From NCBI GenBank assembly GCA_038230695.1, contig JBBRMT010000066.1:1-19792 (forward strand): a stretch of 19,792 nucleotides of DNA. Reading direction: 5' to 3'. The DNA comes from QHBQ01 sp038230695. GTDB lineage: Bacteria; Chloroflexota; Chloroflexia; QHBQ01. Below, one piece after another: positions 6,903 to 12,951 of this stretch; the stretch's first letter is position 1, and each line of letters opens with the position of its first letter. The notes under the pieces were generated by a model. That model had not been told where the DNA came from. It was given only the letters and a program-made list of their open reading frames with translations, and searched no databases. Both the position numbers and the translations under genes were made by a program.

Positions 6903-8011
6903 AGTGCCACCTGCTCGAAACTATCAAGATAGCGGCGGGCGATGATGCTCCAATCGAAGTGGGCAGCAACGTACTCGTGGGCGGAGCGACCCAGCGCGGC
7001 CAGATGTTGCTCGTCGCCAAGTAGTTCGATAACCGTAGCGGCAAACTGGTTTGGGTCGTCTATCAAGGTGCCATTCTGCCCGTTGACGATTGCATCAGGG
7101 ATGCCATCCAGCCGATTTGCCACCACATAAGCGCCACTTGCCCCCGCCTCCAGCGCAACTAGTCCAAAGCCCTCGACATCGTTCGGCACCGGGATGTTAG
7201 GCATGATGAACAGGTCGGCACGGTGGTAGGCCGCCTTCAGGGTGGCCTCGTCCACCTGCCCCAGCATCGCCACATGGTTGCCTAGCCCGCGCTCGGCGAT
7301 ACGACGCTCGATCTCGGCGTGCTGTGGCCCCTCACCAATCACAATATGGCAGATGTCGGGCTGCTGGGCAACGATTTGCGGCAGCACATTGGTAACGAAG
7401 TGGGCCACCCCTTTGCGCTCGATTAGCCGCCCCACGGTAAGCAACACCTTGCGCCCTTGCAGCTTATCACCTGCCAGTTGCTCTAGCTGGGCAATACCTG
7501 TGTGGGTAGGCGGTGCGGCGAACTCATCAGCATAAACTCCGTTGGGGATGACTTCGCAGTGGTCGGGGCGGATATGGCGGCGCAGGCACTCCTCGCGGGT
7601 GTGGTTGCTGACGCTGATCAGCCGATTCATATGGCGCAGCCAGCCGGGGGCCAGCCGCTGATAGATGCGGTTCTGGTATGTAATATCCAGACCATGCACG
7701 GTCACTACCACCGGCACATGAGTGAGCCGCTTCAGCGCCATGCCCAGCGGGGCAAGCAGCGCATCGCTAAGGTGGATTAGCTGCACATCGCTGCCCCCCC
7801 ACCCAGCTTTCCCATGATTAGGTTGCGACCGCACCAGCCGTAGGGTCTTGAAGAAGGCATAGGGAACGAACAATGGCAGGAAAGCAGCGTTCCCGCCCCA
7901 GGCGATGGTGCGAGCGGGGGTCAGCTTACCGACAGCAGTAGTCAGGTCGCGGCTGAGGCGCTGCATCCCGCCGATAGAGGGGGGATGCTTGCGGGTGATA
8001 AACAGAATCAT
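6887..8011 (-). CDS. GT4-family glycosyltransferase (second of pair)
   Basis: A 374-residue GT-B enzyme. The N-terminal acceptor domain begins with PSIGGMQRL (11-19), the usual G-G-x2-R/L loop, with HGLDI at 106-110. The donor domain has VIPNGVY (154-160), TVGRLIERKG (192-201, with Arg195 and Lys200 for the nucleotide-sugar phosphates) and the EX7E motif Glu280-Glu288 in VEGFGLVALEAG. It would transfer a sugar from a nucleotide sugar with retention, at the cytoplasmic membrane face. Residues about 63-74 come from a palindromic element. The ATG overlaps the stop of the upstream GT4 gene as ATGA, so translation is probably coupled. The last few codons and the stop lie in a heptamer array, so the native C-terminus may have been altered. 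Donor and acceptor unknown. Confidence 0.9.
   Translation of the reverse strand: MILFITRKHPPSIGGMQRLSRDLTTAVGKLTPARTIAWGGNAAFLPLFVPYAFFKTLRLVRSQPNHGKAGWGGSDVQLIHLSDALLAPLGMALKRLTHVPVVVTVHGLDITYQNRIYQRLAPGWLRHMNRLISVSNHTREECLRRHIRPDHCEVIPNGVYADEFAAPPTHTGIAQLEQLAGDKLQGRKVLLTVGRLIERKGVAHFVTNVLPQIVAQQPDICHIVIGEGPQHAEIERRIAERGLGNHVAMLGQVDEATLKAAYHRADLFIMPNIPVPNDVEGFGLVALEAGASGAYVVANRLDGIPDAIVNGQNGTLIDDPNQFAATVIELLGDEQHLAALGRSAHEYVAAHFDWSIIARRYLDSFEQVALRVTS
7789..7826. repeat. GC-rich element inside CDS, diverged (E7)
   Basis: TGCCCCCCCACCCAGCTTTC followed by CCATGATTAG resembles the E2 start CTCCCCCACCCAGCCTCC, but the right arm is degenerate. On the coding (minus) strand it encodes PNHGKAGWGGSD, between the helix ending FFKTLRLVRSQ and the strand VQLIHLSDALL, where GT4 proteins normally have a short connection. 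Confidence 0.5.
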
Positions 8012-9246
8012 CGGCTCATCCCTACCAGGCTGAGGTAGTAACGTTCCTCAGCATTGGCAATCGCATCCCAGGTGAAACGTTGCGCCCAGGACCGCCCGCG
8101 TTGACCCAGTTGCGCTGCCAGTTCAGGGTCATGCCATAGGGCGGTTAGCGCGGCGCTTAGGGTGGCGATGCGCTGCTCTTCGTCACCCTCACCCCAACCC
8201 TCAGCCCCACGATTTATCCCTCCCCTCCAGTTGGGAGGATTATTTACTTCCCCCCCCCTGTGTGGGGGATAGAGGGGGGGCAAAAGCAAACCATGTGCGG
8301 TAGCGGGAGCGGCCTCGCGCAGACCGCTGATATCGAAAGCCAACAACGCCTTGCCCGCCGCACCCGCCTCGGCAGCCACCAGTGGGTAGGACTCGTGGCG
8401 GCTGGGCATTACCACGAAGTGACAAGCGTTATCCAGAAGCAAATCCGCCGCCTGCGTCGTGCTGACCCGCCCGCGCATCTCTACATCGTCGCCCAGCCCG
8501 TATCCTGCGATTAGATCGCAAACCCGGCTTACCTGCTCCTCTGGTCCACCTCCCGCAATGATCAGACGGATGCGCTCACCTTCGGTGGGCGGCATATTGG
8601 CGCGATGCAGAGCGGCAAGCAGGGTATCGAGACCCTTCTGGTAGATGTCAATGCGGCCCAGGAACAGGACGTAGGGAGATTGCCCGCTGCTATGTGGGGC
8701 GGCGAAGAAGGCAGAATCAATGCCATTAGGGATAACCGCCAGCCGCTTGCCGCGCAGCCTGACGGTGTGGGCCAGTTGATCGGCCAGGCCGTGCGAAACC
8801 GCCAGGTAGTTTGGGAAGCGGGAGAGGGCGGGCTGCTCCAGCAAACCCGCCAGCTTGCCCAACAATCCATGTTTGGCCGCCGCATGGCCGCTATAGATGT
8901 TATGCAGTATCGCCAGGATTGTCCCTTTGGCCCACAAAGGGCTGAACAGCGGGTTATAGGCGGAAAATACCTCGATGGTCAAATCGCACTTCAGCTTACG
9001 GGCTAGTAGCGGCGCACCGCGCATATAGGCGAGGCGGCTGGCAGCATAACTTGTCTGCGGCGCGGTAAACAGGTAACGCACGCCGTCGCGGGTGCGCTGC
9101 GCTGGCGCAGACGGGTAGCCGCCCGCCACGATGGTGAGATCATGCCGCGCCGTGAGTCGCCGCGCCACCTCATAGGTGCGCCGCGCCCCACCACCGCCCA
9201 GCCAGGGGTTGTCTATATCATCATATATCAGCGCTACTATCCTCAT
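8008..9246 (-). CDS. GT4-family glycosyltransferase with repeat-derived loop (first of pair)
   Basis: A 412-residue GT-B enzyme. NPWLGGGGARRTYEVARRL (13-31) is the acceptor-domain glycine loop, VIPNGID (171-177) enters the donor domain, and FLGRIDIYQKG (195-205) holds the Arg/Lys pair. The EX7E motif is Glu285-Glu293 in HESYPLVAAEAG. A Pro/Gly/Asn-rich run of about 35 residues (about 322-356) lies between HGLLL and QRIATLSAALTAL, where relatives have a few residues; it is encoded by the E8 repeats. The insertion is just before the final helices and beside the donor site, so function may be retained. The ATG at 9246 has no clear ribosome site, and a possible promoter lies directly upstream. 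Its TGA overlaps the next GT4 start. Substrates unknown. Confidence 0.9.
   Translation of the reverse strand: MRIVALIYDDIDNPWLGGGGARRTYEVARRLTARHDLTIVAGGYPSAPAQRTRDGVRYLFTAPQTSYAASRLAYMRGAPLLARKLKCDLTIEVFSAYNPLFSPLWAKGTILAILHNIYSGHAAAKHGLLGKLAGLLEQPALSRFPNYLAVSHGLADQLAHTVRLRGKRLAVIPNGIDSAFFAAPHSSGQSPYVLFLGRIDIYQKGLDTLLAALHRANMPPTEGERIRLIIAGGGPEEQVSRVCDLIAGYGLGDDVEMRGRVSTTQAADLLLDNACHFVVMPSRHESYPLVAAEAGAAGKALLAFDISGLREAAPATAHGLLLPPLYPPHRGGEVNNPPNWRGGINRGAEGWGEGDEEQRIATLSAALTALWHDPELAAQLGQRGRSWAQRFTWDAIANAEERYYLSLVGMSR
8184..8284. repeat. Compound GC-rich palindromic elements inside CDS (E8)
   Basis: At least two palindromes are joined here: CCCTCCCCTCCAGTTGGGAG around 8218-8238, and a C9 run with TGTGTGGGGGATAGAGGGGG around 8250-8280. 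They are preceded by CACCCTCACCCCAACCCTCA. On the coding strand they encode PPLYPPHRGGEVNNPPNWRG and the following INRGAEGWGEGDEE in frame within the GT4 protein. Confidence 0.75.
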
Positions 9247-9254
9247 CCCGCGCT

Positions 9255-9283
9255 ATGATAACATTTATACTCCGCGCTGTCTA
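9255..9283 (-). promoter_or_regulatory. Possible promoter for the GT4 pair and csaB
   Basis: On the minus strand TAGACA (9278-9283) and TATCAT (9255-9260) are separated by 17 bases. Transcription from here would begin within a base or two of the ATG at 9246, giving a nearly leaderless message. That would fit the lack of a ribosome site there. Seen by eye only. Confidence 0.3.
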
Positions 9284-9892
9284 CCCGCTGCCAGGAGGCA
9301 ACACATAGTTAAGCACCCGATTGAGCCACACCTCCCAGCCCACCAGGAACAGGAAGGCGACCAGCCCCAGCGTCACCAGCCAGCCAAACCACTCGCGCTT
9401 TATTACTTCGAGCAGCACAGTGCGGTAGGTTTGTCCCGATGTAGCTACATTCGTCAGCAGTTGACCGCTATGCGTTCCCCATTGCATCAGCCTCACCAGA
9501 GCGTAGCCAGCAAGGAGGCCGAGCAACGGCAAGGCGAACAGCATATGCCGCTGCAAGAGGTTCACCTTCAGGTCGGCGAGGCTGAATAGGGCGAAAACTG
9601 CCGCCCATGTGATGATGATGGCGAGGCAGAAGCGGCGGATGCCTGTATCTGCAGTGGCGTGATCTTCACATTTACGTTGCTCTAGCAACAAGGCGAGGCC
9701 CACCCCTGCCAGGGCCAGAGGCCAGGCGGTGAAGTGCGCCCACACCTGCGGCCAGAAGCCTGCTAGCAGTGGCCGGCCCAGGTATTGCTGATCCCGCCCC
9801 ACCCCACTGTCCAGATGCGCCAAAATGGCGGGGATGGTAACTGTCAGCAGCGGCCAGACGTATGCGCCATAATAAACCAGCGATAGGACCAC
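9281..9892 (-). CDS. Fragment 3 of the broken gene: C-terminal half of GT-C-like domain
   Basis: The fragment has 203 residues if translation restarted at GTG 9892, but the phase is open right up to the TAG at 9935-9937 with no ribosome site. It has about four membrane helices; LLQRHMLFALPLLGLLAGYA matches RYNYLALPALCICGGLAMQW of the first gene. It is most likely not translated independently. Confidence 0.5.
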   Translation of the reverse strand: MVLSLVYYGAYVWPLLTVTIPAILAHLDSGVGRDQQYLGRPLLAGFWPQVWAHFTAWPLALAGVGLALLLEQRKCEDHATADTGIRRFCLAIIITWAAVFALFSLADLKVNLLQRHMLFALPLLGLLAGYALVRLMQWGTHSGQLLTNVATSGQTYRTVLLEVIKREWFGWLVTLGLVAFLFLVGWEVWLNRVLNYVLPPGSG

Positions 9893-9934
9893 CCCAACCG
9901 CGAACGAAGCTAGTAGCGGCCAGAGCGGGAAGCC

Positions 9935-10969
9935 CTACCGACCGCGCCGCATCAGCAACACAATGAGGGCGGCCAGTGGCACAAATGCGGCGGCAAACAG
10001 GGCAATCGCGGTGTGCGAGGCGAGGGTTAGACCTGCCAGCAGGCTGAGGATGGCAAAGGGCAGCCGCCTGCCCGCCTTGTCCGCAAGGCAAACCGCCGCC
10101 ATGATATAGACGGCTGCCAGCCATCCGCCCCACATATAAGTCCAGTCGCCATCGCTGAAGCGCAGATAACTGACCGGCGCAAACAAGGTGATTGCGGCCG
10201 CAATCACCCCCGCTCGCCCGCTGCCCAATCCCCGTTTCGCCAGCGCGTATAGAGCAAAAGCAATAGTACCCACCAGCGCGGCCAGGCTCGTATCGCTGGC
10301 AATGATCAGCTTATCGGTGTCGGCGACGGAGGAGTGCCAGAACAGGCCGAAGGGGGCAAAAAGGTAGTAGGCGATTGGAGAGTAGGGAATAGGCACCTGG
10401 ATATGCCACTGCCCCAGCAGGGTGAGACCGCTGCTGCTGGCCGCGCCGCTGGTATCGGCGGTGCTGATCTGCTGATACTTGGCCCAGAACGCGGCGGGGT
10501 CGGCAACCAACTCCTGCACCTGATGGGCGCGTAGGGTTTGATCGAGTACCTGAAACTGGGGGTGCATCATTCCGCCCGCCTTGATGGCGAAAGCGGCCAG
10601 ATAGATGAGCATAAGGGCTTGCAAAGCAGTTGCGCTCGGCTTCGCCCCCAGCCGCGTCAGCGTCCAGGCGGCAACAGGCGGCAGCAGCAAAGCCAGCCCA
10701 TAGACGCAGAGCATCACTGTGAATAGCGGTAGGACAAATAGGGTCAGGTCGTAGCGGTCGAACACCAGCAGCGCGGCAGCCACCAACATCAGGGTGGCGC
10801 AAACCGCTATCGCCGGCCGCCAGCTTACGCGCAGGTGACGAAGGCGGAGATAGAGCAGCAGCAGAGTAAGCAACAGCCAGCCGGTATCTCCGATCGGTGG
10901 TAGCACCAGCCCGCCGCTAACCGGCACGGAGTTGTCGGTTAGCCGCATCCAGTCAACCGTCACCCCCAA
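9935..10969 (-). CDS. Fragment 2 of the broken gene: N-terminal half of GT-C-like domain
   Basis: The fragment has up to 344 residues from TTG 10969 (or 342 from GTG 10963). It has about eight hydrophobic segments and AGGMMHPQFQVLDQTLRAHQ, the counterpart of AGMIHPQFFTSDLIFHAHN in the gene at 2-1987. PYSPIAYYLFAPFGLF likewise matches PYPSAYYLLLAPLEWMF. It ends LLMRRGR at a TAG. The phase is open upstream of the TTG as GDPRK, showing that the true start is in fragment 1. Confidence 0.6.
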   Translation of the reverse strand: MGVTVDWMRLTDNSVPVSGGLVLPPIGDTGWLLLTLLLLYLRLRHLRVSWRPAIAVCATLMLVAAALLVFDRYDLTLFVLPLFTVMLCVYGLALLLPPVAAWTLTRLGAKPSATALQALMLIYLAAFAIKAGGMMHPQFQVLDQTLRAHQVQELVADPAAFWAKYQQISTADTSGAASSSGLTLLGQWHIQVPIPYSPIAYYLFAPFGLFWHSSVADTDKLIIASDTSLAALVGTIAFALYALAKRGLGSGRAGVIAAAITLFAPVSYLRFSDGDWTYMWGGWLAAVYIMAAVCLADKAGRRLPFAILSLLAGLTLASHTAIALFAAAFVPLAALIVLLMRRGR

Positions 10970-11472
10970 CTTACGCGGATCGCCGAGGGGGTGAAATAGG
11001 AGCTATCGAGATAGACGGTTAGATCGTCGGCGTTGTTCAGCGTGGCGGGGATGGAAGTGGTGTAGACACTTATCACAGTGCTGGTGGTGAACACCGCTAG
11101 CGGCTGCCCCCCTACTGTGACGGTTAGAACGGCGGGGTAATAGCCGTTGGGCCGGAAGCCCGCCAGCCGCATAGTCAGCAGCAATGGTTGATTGCGCCCC
11201 ACCCCTGGCACTTCCAGCCAGGAGCGGTCGCTTGACCAACGGTAGTTGAAGTTGGCGTTGCTTTCGGGGCGCTGGAAGTGGACGACGTATGGCGTATCGC
11301 CAGCGCCGCCCACATCCACGCTCAGGTTAGCGCCGCTACGCACCTGGTAGGCAAGGGCAATCAGCAGCAGGCCAAGCGCAAGCAGAAGATAGAGTGGAGG
11401 GCGGGTGAACTCCCGCCACTCCTCACCGATCAGGGGCGGCGCAACGCGATGCGATTCGCTACTGTCCGGCAC
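10960..11472 (-). CDS. Fragment 1 of the broken gene: membrane helix plus beta-rich domain
   Basis: The fragment has 170 residues from GTG at 11472. A longer open frame to 11682 is antisense-like, Arg-rich and lies within the upstream gene, so it is not used. One membrane helix (PPLYLLLALGLLLIALAYQV, about 24-43) is followed by an extracytoplasmic, beta-strand-rich region starting SVDVGGAGDTPYVVHF and ending LTVYLDSSYFTP. In related Chloroflexota membrane proteins this kind of domain is fused to the GT-C-like part that here lies in the next phase. If translated alone it would make a single-anchor exported domain. Its stop overlaps the possible GTG start (10963) of fragment 2 as GTGA, so coupled translation remains possible. 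Confidence 0.55.
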   Translation of the reverse strand: MPDSSESHRVAPPLIGEEWREFTRPPLYLLLALGLLLIALAYQVRSGANLSVDVGGAGDTPYVVHFQRPESNANFNYRWSSDRSWLEVPGVGRNQPLLLTMRLAGFRPNGYYPAVLTVTVGGQPLAVFTTSTVISVYTTSIPATLNNADDLTVYLDSSYFTPSAIRVSWG

Positions 11473-12631
11473 GGCTGTTGTATTCGGCCCACGTGCCACT
11501 GGTTGCCCCCGCTGGGAAGATTGCGAACACCATTTGGGTCTGGCTTCCAACGGAGTAGAGGGTGCCATTCTGGTAGTTCTGATAACCACCGTCGCCGTAA
11601 TCCTCGTCTCCTGTTGCCGGACCCAGCGCCAGCGACCCTGCCGACCCCTCGAAGTGCGGGCCGGGCAGTGGCGGAGCGCCACCCTTGTTGTCTACCCCCT
11701 CATAATTTACGCGGCTGAAAGTATGATTGGGATGGAGGCCATAAACGTAGTTCGGGCCGCCTTCCTGGCTGACTATCATCCCTACGCCGTAGCGGAACTT
11801 CTGATAGCCGCCATGCACCCGCGAAGCGCTATTGTTGTCGCCACCCGCATCGGTGGGGCAGCCAAGCTGGGTGGCAAGGTTGGAATTATTGGCTAGAGCA
11901 TACTGGAACACCTGAAGCACGCCGCTTGTGCAGTTACCGCCCGCCACTGCGGTTGGGGTTGGCCCCGATCCGCCGCCGCTTACCTTACGCTGGTAGATCT
12001 CCACCCCCACCAGGCCGAGTAGAACCTGATTGTTCTGGCCGCTGATTTCGGAGTGATATTCGAATCTCGCCCGCTGGAAGTATTGGGTAATATAGGGGCG
12101 GCCATCAGTCAGGCTGGCCTCGACGAACGCCTCGCTGATGGGGAAGCCCTCCTGCCGCAGCCCACCATGCGTATTCCAGTAGTTGAGAAACAGGCCGGTT
12201 ACAGTATGGCCGGTGTCGGGGAAGAAGCGGCTGCCACCACCCGGCACAATTACGGGGTTGACTGCGGCGTTGAGGTTGTGATAGCGGGCCAGGAACGCCT
12301 CAGCGCCGAGCAACCCTAGCAGCACCTGATTGTTCTGGTCGCCGATTTCGGGGTGGAACTCGAACCGCGCCCGCTGGAAGTATTGAGTGTTGTAGGTCTT
12401 GCCGTCAATGTCGTTCACTTCAGGGTATTCCTCAGTGATGGGATAGCCCTGCTGCGCCAACCCGCCATTGCTGTTCCAGTAGTTGAGGAACGCGCCGCTT
12501 ACGGTATGGCTGGTCTCCGGGAAGTAGCGGCTGGCTGCCTGCGCCCCCGCTTGCCCCATGCCGCCGAGCAGCAACACCAGCAGCGCCCCCGCTTCCACTA
12601 CCCGGCTCCAAACTGCCTTATGCTTCACCAT
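11459..12631 (-). CDS. Secreted protein with two FPETGH/ARFE modules and a GCPTDAG domain
   Basis: A 390-residue protein from ATG 12631, with GGAG close upstream and a stronger AAAGGAG further out. A signal peptide ends GMGQAGAQA^A (about residue 32). Two modules follow, starting RYFPETSH (about 35) and RFFPDTGH (about 135), exactly 100 residues apart. Each has the order SG.FLNYWN..GGL..(Q/E)G(Y/F)PI(T/S)E, DG(K/R).Y.TQYFQRARFE(F/Y)H and VLLGL(L/V)G.E. The C-terminal part (about 230-390) carries LATQLGCPTDAG and FRYGVGMIVSQEGGPNYVYG, shared in pattern with the next gene upstream. The modules are common in Chloroflexota extracellular proteins, but I know no proven function; carbohydrate or wall binding is a guess. 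The stop overlaps the start of the broken GT-C gene. Confidence 0.8.
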   Translation of the reverse strand: MVKHKAVWSRVVEAGALLVLLLGGMGQAGAQAASRYFPETSHTVSGAFLNYWNSNGGLAQQGYPITEEYPEVNDIDGKTYNTQYFQRARFEFHPEIGDQNNQVLLGLLGAEAFLARYHNLNAAVNPVIVPGGGSRFFPDTGHTVTGLFLNYWNTHGGLRQEGFPISEAFVEASLTDGRPYITQYFQRARFEYHSEISGQNNQVLLGLVGVEIYQRKVSGGGSGPTPTAVAGGNCTSGVLQVFQYALANNSNLATQLGCPTDAGGDNNSASRVHGGYQKFRYGVGMIVSQEGGPNYVYGLHPNHTFSRVNYEGVDNKGGAPPLPGPHFEGSAGSLALGPATGDEDYGDGGYQNYQNGTLYSVGSQTQMVFAIFPAGATSGTWAEYNSRAGQ

Positions 12632-12723
12632 TTCTCCACTTGCTCCTTTCCTGTGCAATCACCCTGGCGGCCACTCGCGCCGCAATGCTATTATAGCAGC
12701 ATCAGTTTTGGTTTGCAGGCGGC

Positions 12724-12753
12724 CGCTGAGGACTGAGGAATGAGGGGTGAGGG
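12724..12753. repeat. Heptamer array, left arm of inverted pair
   Basis: CTGAGGA CTGAGGA ATGAGGG GTGAGGG in exact 7-base register from 12726. Its first 21 bases from 12724 match the reverse complement of 12926-12946 at 18 positions, so the two arrays form long inverted arms around about 180 bases. Confidence 0.7.
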
Positions 12754-12832
12754 TTGCTGCTAGCGGTGGGTGGAATATGGGCGCGACCAGCCAGCGGATT
12801 TGGGAAACGGATGAAGCGGATTTGGAGTGGCG

Positions 12833-12853
12833 TAGGGGCGCATGGCATCCGCC
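12833..12853. repeat. GTAGGGGCGCATGGCATCCGCC palindrome-type repeat
   Basis: GGGGCG and CCGCCC flank a CATGGCAT centre; the arms pair over about five bases. It has the same GTAGGGGC edge style as the palindrome at 2907-2942 and lies between the two inverted heptamer arrays. Confidence 0.45.
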
Positions 12854-12894
12854 CACTTGCCCTGCAACAATGCCAATCGTAAACATCTACACGC

Positions 12895-12920
12895 AGAAAG
12901 CGCCCTTGCGGACGCTCTCT
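12895..12920 (-). terminator. Hairpin with GCAA tetraloop downstream of the 461-residue protein gene
   Basis: On the minus strand AGAGAGCGTCC, loop GCAA, GGGCGCTTTCT forms a stem of about 11 positions with two mismatches. It lies 32-57 bases after the stop at 12952. There is no U-tract, so it may be a transcript-end stabiliser, not an intrinsic terminator. Confidence 0.5.
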
Positions 12921-12925
12921 GCAAA

Positions 12926-12946
12926 CTCAAACCTCAGCCCTCAGCG
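12926..12946. repeat. Heptamer array, right arm of inverted pair
   Basis: CTCAAAC CTCAGCC CTCAGCG in exact register, ending five bases before the stop of the gene at 12952-14337. It is the inverted partner of the array at 12724-12753. Confidence 0.7.
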
Positions 12947-12951
12947 CTGCC

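Larger units (their letters stand above)
9281..11472 (-). pseudogene. Broken GT-C-like membrane protein gene (frameshift plus in-frame TAG)
   Basis: Three consecutive minus-strand frames together form one protein of about 730 residues: an N-terminal membrane helix, a beta-rich domain, then a GT-C-like membrane domain related to the gene at 2-1987. Frame 1 runs through SSYFTPS, then leaves phase near 10985-10992. Reading in the next phase gives GDPRKLGVTVDWMRLT, the expected continuation, so one base is missing beside a run of five G's (plus strand). Frame 2 stops at TAG (9935-9937), but the same phase stays open and continues GFPLWPLLASFAVGVVLSL, which aligns with RIWPLLGTFAAALLISYLL of the first gene across the stop. 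Two lesions suggest an inactivated paralogue; assembly errors are the alternative. The GTG start overlaps the previous gene's end by 14 bases. Confidence 0.75.
12632..12951. other. 320-base spacer rich in repeats, no gene
   Basis: No convincing reading frame here. It holds a leader with the ribosome site of the gene ending at 11459, an inverted pair of heptamer arrays (12724-12753 and 12926-12946), a GTAGGGGC palindrome and a probable terminator hairpin for the gene ending at 12952. GCGGATTT also recurs nearby (12794 and 12816). Confidence 0.6.

Noticed and set aside
9176..9589. 137-residue plus-strand frame near 9.2-9.6 kb
   Set aside because: His/Gln-rich antisense shadow of the GT4 start and the broken membrane protein gene.
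9935..10990. Programmed frameshift or stop-codon readthrough
   Set aside because: No slippery heptamer with downstream pseudoknot was seen and two separate lesions occur in one gene; decay or sequence error is simpler. Kept only as a testable alternative.
11473..11682. N-terminal extension of fragment 1 of the broken gene
   Set aside because: It lies wholly within the upstream secreted-protein gene and is Arg/Thr-rich with no pattern; GTG 11472, at the gene junction, is a better start.
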